Assembly: GCF_030272615.1 (NCBI RefSeq)
Contig: NC_081405.1
Span: forward strand, 156,505,454 to 156,569,453
Source: Cryptomeria japonica
Taxonomy: Eukaryota; Streptophyta; Pinopsida; Cupressales; Cupressaceae
Direction: 5' to 3'
Length of the DNA: 64,000 bases
Positions 56,058 to 64,000 of the stretch are shown piece by piece. How positions within the stretch are numbered: the stretch's first letter is position 1; each line of letters begins with the position of its first letter. Made by a program: the position numbers and the translations under genes. A model generated the notes under the pieces. It was not told the origin of the DNA. It was given only the letters and a program-made list of their open reading frames with translations, and made no database searches.

Positions 56058-57306
56058 TGTAGCATCCTAAAATTGTGACACTTGCAATTTCGACTGCATT
56101 TCGGTCTTCACGATGGCGACGCAACATGCAACCTGAATGGAGACCCCGAAACTTGCTCACGACATTAAAAACTGCATTTTTCAAGCATCCTGGCCTGAAC
56201 CTCCTTGCACCCTGCTGTCCCGGGAGGTGGGACCAAAGCGCCCAGCACCCTGGTCCCTCAGGACCAGGGCGCCCAACGCCCTGGTCCCCCAGGACCATGG
56301 CGCCCAGCACCCTAGTCCCTGGGTCCTATTTTGGGCGCGGTCTCCTAAGGGGTCTCGGGTCTTTTTGTTTGCAATTTGGAAATTATCTTTCCTAGTCGGC
56401 CTAAGGTCAGGAAAATCAGTCTATTAGCCCTAATTGACAAGTATATAAACTACATTTTCCTCTTTCATTCGACATGATGGAAAAGGCATGGAAACTATAC
56501 TCAAGCATTCAAGCATTCAAGCATTCCTTCAAGCAATTGATCATTTCAAGTCTCCATTCAAGGCTAAGTGTTGCATTCAAGACAAGGATTCAACCATTGA
56601 AGAGGAGATCACATACTAATACAACATACAACATACAACATCTAAACCTTCGCACATAAGGATACAAACATCCTTAGAACAAGGTATTAGTACTTGTTTT
56701 ACAGTCATTTACATTTACAGCTCTTGCTCATTTCTTGGTTAATTCCAAAATCGGGGTTTGACCTAAAGGCAAACCCCTAATCCCTAACCCCCCAATCGTC
56801 TTCGCTTTTCTGTGTGTAGGTTGCAGGTACACGGTTGAAATTGAAGATCTGGAATCCTTGTGCAGAGATGAACAGATCCCCCTTCATTTCGCGGATTTTT
56901 TGGAGGACCGTGGCGTCGGGCGCCATCGTCCCGACAACTTTTGCTCAAATTTATAGGATAGCGCTGTATCAACATTTTACTGCTAATTCCAGGTCCGCAG
57001 CTTCATACTGTATTCCTATCTCAGTTTATAAGCGAATCTTTCTCACTTTCTATGCATTCCTAGCTTAATTCTCCTATGCACATTCTTTACAAAAGAGGGT
57101 AGCCTTGCTGTCTTAACCCTTGAAACTCATTTAGCATCCAATCTTGCATTGTGTGGGATTGGATCTTGTAGGTTTCAACCCCTCTTTTGAATGTAAAGTC
57201 TCTCCCCTAAGTGAAAACCATCAACCCTAGTGAATCTCCCTTCTCTCTCCTTGGAGTTGGAAGAGGGGAGAGCAACTAGGGTTCGATCGCGATTTTCCGC
57301 TTTACA
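56058..57306 (+). repeat. 5' LTR of the gag-only element (1249 bp)
   Basis: It begins TGTAGCATCCTAAAATTGTG and ends GATTTTCCGCTTTACA, collinear with 62649-63865. It is longer because of one extra GC-rich CCTGGTCC...GGACCAGGGCGCC unit around 56240-56290. It contains two palindromic GC-rich blocks (56215-56325 and 56908-56937) and a CAAGCATT triplet repeat near 56502-56526. Confidence 0.93.
56215..56325. repeat. Palindromic GC-rich block of the 5' LTR
   Basis: Units of CCTGGTCCC(C/T)CAGGACCA and GCGCCCAGCGCCCTGGTCC recur head to tail, and each is self-complementary. GGACCAGGGCG is followed two to six bases later by its exact complement CGCCCTGGTCC. The 3' LTR has one unit fewer (62815-62885). 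Confidence 0.88.
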
Positions 57307-57326
57307 TTTTGGTGAACCCGACGTGA
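57307..57326 (+). other. Primer binding site of the gag-only element
   Basis: TTTTGGTGAACCCGACGTGA follows the LTR end at once. TGGTGAACCCGACGTG has the form of a tRNA 3'-end complement ending TGG; I do not assign the tRNA. Confidence 0.7.
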
Positions 57327-58479
57327 ACATCCTTTCTGATTTTTCATGCTTAGATCTGAAAAAATTGATTACATTTCAATGTTTGATCTTTTGCAAAATT
57401 TTAGAGGTGATTGCATAAAAACCCTAAAATTTCTTTTTAGTAATTAAGCTTGTGAAATGTTTAAATGTTAATGCTTGTTTCAGATCTATCCTTCTATTAC
57501 AAATTATCAATTCGTATTTGTGCTTTAATTTTGAAAATTAAGTGGTTAAGTGTCAAAACCCTAATTTTTGAAACCTTCTTGATTCAACCTTTGACTGACG
57601 ATTTCACTGATCAAAACATCTCCAAATCAGCTGTAACTTTGGATTCCGCAATAAAATCACAATATCTTTCATCCCTGAAAATTTGGAAAAAAGTTGCGAG
57701 GACCGTGTGCACTCCGAGCGCCATCGTCCCCGACATTTTTTTCGAAATTTCGGGAGTGAGATCTTACTGTATTTTCCTGCTAAAATCCAGAATTTTGGCT
57801 GATTTTATCAATTTTAACACCTTCAAAATTACAGTCAAAGTTGGTCTTGTGATTGCTTGGATTAAGGCTTTTAAACATTCAAAAATCATTGAAACTGAAA
57901 TTTTGTGTCAAAATTGTGTTCTTACTGTCCTAAATCTGAAAAGTGTGTTAACATTCATTAAAAATTTCAGTGCTTTATTCAAATTCTTGCGTTTTGTGAC
58001 TTTTGAAATTAATTGCTTAATTACAACAACTTTGATTTCCGCTTTCAAAATTGAATTTTGCGTGAAATTGAGTCAACTTTTGAATTTCAAAACTTGCATT
58101 GCTTTCGGCATTCCCTCTAAAATCATAAGATTCAAAATTTCAGTTTCCCTCTCTTTTTCAAAATTCAAATTTTGCATTTTTCGACAATCTGGGTAGGGTT
58201 CAATTTTGAGATTGCAACTTTAATTTGGCCTACCTACAGATCGTAAAACCACTCAATTTTTTCAGATTGGCTTTAAAATCATCATGCCTTTCATCCCTGC
58301 AAATTTCGAAAAAAGTTGCAAGGACCGTGTTGCACTCCGAGCGCCACGGTCCCAGACATTTTTTCCGAAATTTCGGGAGACTGTCGTGATTGGATTTAAC
58401 AGCTTAAATCCAGAAGATTGGCTGATTTTACTGAAAATTGCTACCTCTAAAATAAAAATTTTCTCTCCCTCTCTAGTGC
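57327..58479 (+). other. Leader of the gag-only element with a direct repeat
   Basis: This is about 1.15 kb of non-coding sequence. A block of roughly 90 bases (57665-57757: CATCCCTGAAAATTTGGAAA to CGAAATTTCGGGAG) recurs at 58285-58381 with small changes, each containing GGACCGTG...CACTCCGAGCGCCA(T/C)(C/G)GTCCC. The 243-codon reading frame at 57465-58196 is low-complexity F/K/I-rich, has no homologue that I recognise and is probably fortuitous, although it is uninterrupted. Confidence 0.65.
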
Positions 58480-61400
58480 ATGAGTTTTACAACAATAAGC
58501 CCTACTTACACTATTTCCGTTAGACGAAGCCGTAGAATTAAGTCTTTCCGAGGTTTAATTACCGAGGAGATGGAACCTAATTTGAATAGCCTTTTTAATG
58601 AGGACATGGGTAATTCCTCTAATCCTCCTAATGATGAAGAAGCTCTCCATGAGGTTTCTGAAGAACAAATTTCGAAATTGGATAACCAATTTGATGATTT
58701 TCGACAATGGATGTCTCATGAATACCCTGATAGTCAAGCTCTTCCTTTAATTGAGGGTCTAAAACATATGCTTCAAAGTGATAAGAATGGAATTGATATT
58801 TTGCGTGGTATTGCACACATTGTGGATTCGAATGTGATGCCTATGAAGAGTTGTGCTGAAACTTTAGGTTATACACAACCTCCTACACAAGTCAATCATT
58901 CTATTCCTTTGATGACTTCTATTGCTAGCATACCTACCTTTACATCAAACATAATGACCACTTCTATACAAGACATTCCTTCTATGATCACTAGTCATGG
59001 GAGCAATCCCCCTTCTTCAATCAACCCTCTTCCTTCATTTAATCTGACTTCTTCATTCATTCCTTCAATGAGTGTTCCTATTACATCTTCACAAATGAAC
59101 ATGACACAAGGGGGCAATTCATTTAACCATTCCATTCCTCCTTGTAGTGTTCCTCTTGTCCAATCATCCCCTATAATTGACTATCATAGAGTCCCACCAC
59201 CTTACTCTTTACCTTCTTTCAATAACATAACACCTCCATCTCAATCTAACACATCTAATATGAACTCTTCGACTGAAGCGACCATTAACAATCTTGCACA
59301 AACTGTCTCTTCTTTACAGCAACAAATTGCCTCTATGAATCAATCTAAGTTTAGTGTGCCCACATTTGATGTTGCGAGCCCACTTTCTCTTGACATTGTC
59401 CGAGCTATTCCCCCTAAACATGTTGAAATCCTGCATTTGGAGCTCTATAATGGTAAGGGCGATCCTCTAACACATGTTAAGACCTTTCAAACAATCTGTA
59501 CTGATTTTGCTTATGACCAAAGGTTGCTTGCAAAATTGTTTACTAGAACATTAAGAGACAAAGCCCTACAATGGTATTGCTCGTTGCCTTCTTATTCTAT
59601 TACTTCTTTCGAACAACTTGCAAATGCTTTCATTCAACAATTTCAAAACAATATAAGTCCTAAAGTTACTTTGATTGATTTAATGCATTGTAAACAAGGT
59701 GTTAAAGAAAAAGTGACTGATTTCATTGGTAGATATAAGCATTTGTATGCTCAAATTTCTTTTCCAGTGCCTCACAATGATATTCAAAGAATCTTTATTT
59801 CTAATTTACAAAAAGATATTCGAGACAAACTTCTGTTTTCTAAGTATACTTCTTTCCAACAGTTGTGTGCCACTCTTCACAATTATCAACTGACTGTGAG
59901 TCAAATGGAACAATCACATCCTATGGCTCCGAGTGATAAGGGTGATAGCAGTCAACAACCATTTGGGAAGTTTAAACCGAACAGAGATTCCATCAAATTC
60001 AATGAAAACATCATCAACAACAATGTGAATGCAGCATCAGGTGTGCCTCCTATTTCTAAATTTTTCAAGAAAGAAAGAAAGTATACTCCTTTGAATGAAT
60101 CATTGCATAGTATTATGAATAAGTTATTGGAACAAAATGTGCTTACTCTTCCTCCTATAAGGCAAATTGATCCTGCAAAGATTACTTCACCTTATTTTGA
60201 TAACAAAGCCTTTTGTCAATTTCATCGTCAGCCTGGGCATGATACTGAAAAATGTTTTTCTTTAAAGGGTAATATTCAAGATTTGATTGATAATAATACT
60301 ATTTCTGTTTCTGGAGTGAATGATAAAGGCAATACATCTGTAGCTCCTCCTAATCAAAATCTTCAGATTTTCACTGATCCGTTACCTTCTCATACCTCTA
60401 ATGCGATTGAGACTAATGATTCCTCTTTTTCATCTGATGGTCTAGTGTCTATGGCTCCGAATGTGATTAACTTCGTAGAGTAGCAAGAACACCCTAAAGA
60501 ACCTTCCATCACATTTGATTCCAGTGAAACTATTAGGGCACCTGATGGTCCTTTATACATAGTTGCAAAAGTCAAGAATACACCTTGCCGTGGAGTGCTT
60601 ATTGATCCTTCGTGCATGGTTAATGTTATTACTGAAGAATTTCTTTTTACTTTTCAATTGAATTAAGTGATCTATGACAAAACAGATGTGATTGTGAAAC
60701 TATTTGATGCATTTTCTTCTCCTGCAATTGGTTCTATTACATTGCCTATTGAGGTCTATAACAAATCCCTTGATGTGAACTTTGCTATTATTCCTTCATC
60801 CGAACAATTTCGTGTGAAGCTTGGCTATCCTTGGCTGTCTTCCATGAAAGCTATAGCTTCTCCTATTCATAAGTGTTTGAAATTTCCCCATAATGGTGAA
60901 GTTGTTACTGTCAATCATAGTCTCTTTAAATCAGCTGAAAGAACCTCTAGTGTTCCTCTTGATTACTTTTGGCCTAAACAATTCCAATCTCTTCCTCCAC
61001 GAAGTGATCATCTTTTCAAATCTTATCAAAAGTGGAAAACCGATATGATTCTATCTTTAAGTGAACCTAGAACACCTAAACTTGACATTCCTATCATTCT
61101 TGAGAAGGAAGTTCTTCCTTTGAAAGATAAAACTAATGTCTTTCCTCAAGAAGATTCCCAACCCATCCCTATGGATGTGACTATGTCTATATCTAATAAA
61201 CTTCCTAAAAGTAGACCTATCCCTCCTCGTCATGATGGACTTGGTCTCCTTCCTAAACCAAATATTCCTCCCTTATATGGAGCAGTTCCTCCTCCTTCCT
61301 TTTATAGAGAGAAGAGACCTTCTTCTTCTCCTATTATCTAGCCTAAGAGACCACAACCTAAACACCCAAGTGATAGGGATGAGAACATTCCTCCTCCTCA

Positions 61401-61905
61401 ATCTTCTTCACTTCCTACTAAGACTAGACGAAATCATTCTGCACGTGAACGCCGACGAAAGCGTCGTCTTAGAGCTCAAGCAGCTGCTTCTCAAACTTTG
61501 AAATCTCCAAAAACACCTTCAACAAGCATTATTCCATTTTCTCCTCAGCCAGACATTGAGTCTAAATCTCCTAAACATAAGATGCATGATGGTCTTGATC
61601 CTGTGCGAGTTAAAAATCCTATTTTTATAAATCTTGATGATGATATAGATGAAAATGTTACTCCTCTTGCTTCTGATAGTGAATATGAACTTGTTGATAT
61701 TGATAACCATTTATCTAACGAATTTTCTAAAGCACTTATCCTAGCTCCTAGACAAGAACAACGTGGCTCGGAACATGAACATAGCCCTTGTTTGGATCTT
61801 GTGATAGCTCCATCTGCTGTGTTGGATGTTCCTCCTCTAGCGTGTTCCCTGCCTTCCCGAAACATTGATCAGCAAGATCGGGGGGTAGATGACGTGCTAG
61901 ACTAA
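58480..61905 (+). pseudogene. Gag-protease polyprotein of the gag-only element (three in-frame stops)
   Basis: One frame from ATG 58480 to TAG 61903, 1141 codons, interrupted only by TAG 60481, TAA 60664 and TAG 61339, with no frameshift. Residues about 1-130 are acidic; about 130-290 are Ser/Thr/Pro/Asn-rich; about 310-480 form a retrotransposon gag domain (HLELYNGKGDPLTHVKTFQ, ALQWYCSLPSYSITSFEQLA). A zinc-knuckle-like FCQFHRQPGHDTEKCFSLKG then leads to IQDLIDN (about residues 577-610). After the first stop comes a protease-like block with VLIDPSCMVNVI (about residue 705), where D-P-S replaces D-S/T-G, then RVKLGYPWLSSMKAIASPIH and CLKFPHNGEVVTV. A basic segment ARERRRKRRLRAQAAA (about residue 990) precedes an acidic end. 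The first piece, 667 codons, could still make gag. Confidence 0.9.
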
Positions 61906-62648
61906 TTACATTAGCATAGCAGATTCTCTCCTCCTCTCTTGTGTTACTTCTTCTATATGTTATTCTCATTCTTCTATTTGTTGTCCTTAGTGTTGTCTAC
62001 TTGAGGACGATGCAAAGCATTGAGATCTCTTGATCTCTCTCATGTTGACTCAAAAGACACATGTGTTCCCTTCTCCTAGGTGACCTTCCTTGATTGGGGA
62101 ATGAAGAACAATTATGCATACATACATATGATATATATACATGACCTATCATACAGCATACTGACCCCAAGGAAAGCGAAGTCACCTTGTGCTTTGTGTT
62201 TTGTGTCTATTATCCTTGGGCTTATCTCACACTTGGGGGCTAAATCCTTGCGATAACGTGCTCCTTTCCTTTCTCATTCTTATGTGTATCACTACGTTAA
62301 AACAATCACCCCCAGTGAGGCGTGTGCGATCGCTTTAACGTAGGGGGGCATACATCCCGTTCATATCTTTTCAAGATACTTGAAAATTTCTTGGTAAATT
62401 TAGCCTTGCCTTGAAAATTTTTGATATCTTTCTTGCATGACTCATAGTGAGGGAACCTTACTACTGACAGTCATGGTTCTCCCTCGTGATCTTCCCTTTT
62501 ACTTTGTCAATCAAAGTCGTAAGATCCTTAGTCCACTGGGGGCTTGGTGTGTCTTGCCTACTTGACGTGGTGAAAGTCTTTCAATATTGTTTCCTTGTAC
62601 TTTACCGGAAGTATGAGCATACATACTCCCGCTTAAGTGGGGGCTAAA
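61906..62648 (+). other. 3' non-coding region and polypurine tract of the gag-only element
   Basis: Between the polyprotein stop and the 3' LTR I find no coding matter. GGGGGC and GGGGG runs (near 62236, 62344, 62546) precede the polypurine tract AAGTGGGGGCTAAA (62635-62648), which abuts the LTR. Confidence 0.8.
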
Positions 62649-63865
62649 TGTAGCGTCCTAAAATTGCGACACTTGCAATTTCGACTGCATTTCGGTCTTC
62701 ACGATGGCGATGCAACATGCAACCTGAATGGAGACCCCGAAACTTTCTCACGACATTAAAAACTGCATTTTTCAAGCACCCTGGCCTGAACCTCCTTGCA
62801 CCCTACTGTCCCGGGAGGTGGGACCAGAGCGCCCAGCGCCCTGGTCCCCCAGGACCATGGCGCCCAGCGCCCTGGTCCCTGGGTCCTATTTTGGGCCTGG
62901 TCTCCTAAGGGGTCTCGGGTCTTTTTGTTTGCATTTGGAAATTATCTTTCCTGGTCAGCCTAAGGTCGGGAAAATCAGTCTATCAGCCCTAATTAACAAG
63001 TATATAAACTACATTTTCCTCTTTCATTCGACATGATGGAAAAGGCGTGGAAACTATACTCAAGCATTCAAGCATTCAAGCATTCCTTCAAGCAATTGAT
63101 CATTTCAAGTCTCCATTCAAGGCTAAGTGTTGCATTCAAGACAAGGATTCAACCATTGAAGAGGAGATCACATACTACTACAACATACAACATACAACAT
63201 CTAAACCTTCGCACATAAGGATACAAACATCCTTAGAACAAGGTATTAGTACTTGTTTTACAGTCATTTACATTTACAGCTCTTGCTCATTTCTTGGTTA
63301 ATTCCAAAACCGGGGTTTGACCTAAAGGCAAACCCCTAATCCCTAACCCCCCAATTGTCTTTGCTTTTCTGTGTGTAGGTTGTAGGTATGCGGTTGAAAT
63401 TGAAGATCTGGAATCCTTGTGCAGAGACGAACAGATCCCCCTTCGTTTCGCGGATTTTTCGGAGGACCGTGGCGCCGGGCGCCATCGTCCTGACAACTTT
63501 TGCTCAAATTTACAGGACAACGCCGTATCGACATTTTACTGCTAATTCCAGGTCCGCAGCTTCATACTGTATTCCTATCTCAGTTTATAAGCGAATCTTT
63601 CTCACTTTCTATGCATTCCTAGCTTAATTCTCCTATGCACATTCTTTACAAAAGAGGGTAGCCTTGCCGTCTTAACCCTTGAAACTCATTTGGCATCCAA
63701 TCTTGCATTGCGTGGGATTGGATCTTGTAGGTTTCAACCCCTCTTTTGAATGTAAAGTCTCTCCCCTAAGTGAAAACCATCAACCCTAGTGAATCTCCCT
63801 TCTCTCTCCTTGGAGTTGGAAGAGGGGAGAGCAACTAGGGTTCGATCGCGATTTTCCGCTTTACA
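62649..63865 (+). repeat. 3' LTR of the gag-only element (1217 bp)
   Basis: It begins TGTAGCGTCCTAAAATTGCG and ends GATTTTCCGCTTTACA directly before the second CCAAA. It is collinear with the 5' LTR apart from one missing GC-rich unit and scattered base changes, many of them C/T or G/A. Confidence 0.93.
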
Positions 63866-63870
63866 CCAAA

Positions 63871-64000
63871 ATAGAAAATAAACCAATTAAGCATAAACAA
63901 CAATTAGAGAATAAATACCATCCACATGACACCAAGATTTGTACGTGGAAAACATGGTAAAGGGAAAAACCACAGTGGGAAGCCTACCCACAGTTAGATA
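63871..64000 (-). repeat. 5' LTR of the minus-strand Copia, distal piece, running off the window
   Basis: It continues the LTR broken at 56057. The plus strand shows GTACGTGGAAAACATGGTAA and AGGGAAAAACCACAGTGGGA, the pair of blocks seen in the LTRs of the plus-strand Copia around 16600-16660 in reverse complement. Confidence 0.8.

Larger units (their letters stand above)
56058..63865 (+). mobile_element. Non-autonomous Gypsy-type retrotransposon encoding only gag and protease, TSD CCAAA
   Basis: LTRs at 56058-57306 and 62649-63865 share ends (TGTAGC ... GCTTTACA), with PBS directly after the first and PPT directly before the second. The TSD CCAAA is perfect (56053-56057, 63866-63870). At 7808 bp the element has a leader, one long gag-protease frame (58480-61905) and a 3' region, but no reverse transcriptase, RNase H or integrase sequence in any frame. 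Gag and post-protease blocks are like those of the Tat-like element at 6139. An element with gag but no pol must borrow reverse transcriptase and integrase from relatives; similar gag-bearing non-autonomous LTR elements are known in plants (TR-GAG). It inserted into the 5' LTR of the minus-strand Copia. Confidence 0.92.
51757..64000 (-). mobile_element. 3'-truncated Ty1/Copia element, Tork-like, interrupted in its 5' LTR
   Basis: It runs leftward: 5' LTR (63871 to beyond the window, and 56057-55916), PBS, gag, protease, integrase, RT and RNase H down to 51757, where it stops in the last RNase H helix (NFLKEKVEENEA). No 3' untranslated region or 3' LTR follows. A gag-only Gypsy-type element (56058-63865) sits in the 5' LTR. 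The proteins are close to those of the Copia at 10233, so both belong to one family. Confidence 0.88.

Noticed and set aside
56050-56427. GC-rich frames on both strands of the LTR as small proteins
   Set aside because: They recur in the 3' LTR and are Pro/Gly/Arg readings of the palindromic block.
57465-58196. 243-codon uninterrupted plus-strand frame as a gene
   Set aside because: It lies in the leader between PBS and gag, is low-complexity F/K/I-rich, and contains one copy of the leader direct repeat. No family resemblance.

Overview
This is a stretch of plant nuclear DNA, about as repeat-dense as a large-genome seed plant gets. The visible content is nested transposable elements of types confined to plants (Tork-like Copia, Tat-like and chromodomain Gypsy, a CACTA/TNP2 transposon) plus an intron-containing remnant of a plant clathrin heavy chain gene. 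I see no intact single-copy gene, no bacterial-style operon, no RNA gene and no CRISPR. The old nested insertions, solo LTRs and low GC would suit a gymnosperm, but that is an inference from style and not a proof.

Layout. 1-1016: the start of a minus-strand Copia whose body lies off the left edge. 1335-6138 and 32786-38340: one degenerate CACTA transposon, plus strand. Its TNP2-type transposase is cut in two by a minus-strand Tat-like Gypsy (6139-32785, LTR to LTR, TSD GCAGT/ACAGT) and its second exon is cut by a solo Copia-type LTR (1805-2970, TSD ATACA). The Tat element was itself invaded by a full-length plus-strand Copia (10233-16863, TSD TGCTC), a probable Tekay-type solo LTR (17759-21230) and a further Copia-type solo LTR (about 26746-28333). 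Between the CACTA TNP2 and its second, Transposase_24-like reading frame lies a degenerate SET-domain coding region (about 33990-34921).

From 38897 the DNA encodes the last third of a clathrin heavy chain, with introns but with deletions, stops and lost splice sites. A run of 219-bp repeats and a minus-strand chromodomain Gypsy (40600-48465) interrupt it. Its terminal exons then appear three times in tandem (about 48650-50977), and only the third copy has the natural C-terminus and stop. 51302-51756 is unassigned.

The right part is a minus-strand Copia (51757-56057, resuming at 63871) of the same family as the one at 10233. A 7.8-kb Gypsy-type element (56058-63865, TSD CCAAA) sits in its 5' LTR. 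That element has complete LTRs, PBS and PPT but encodes only a gag-protease polyprotein and no polymerase or integrase, so it looks non-autonomous.

Relative age, from nesting: CACTA first, then Tat in it, then the Copia and solo LTRs in Tat; separately, Copia (minus) first, then the gag-only element. Almost all reading frames are broken. The gag-protease frame at 58480-61905 is the best preserved, with three in-frame stops in 1141 codons. The points most worth checking are the SET domain inside a CACTA element, the triplicated clathrin tail with its microhomology junctions, and the gag-only Gypsy with palindromic LTR and leader motifs.
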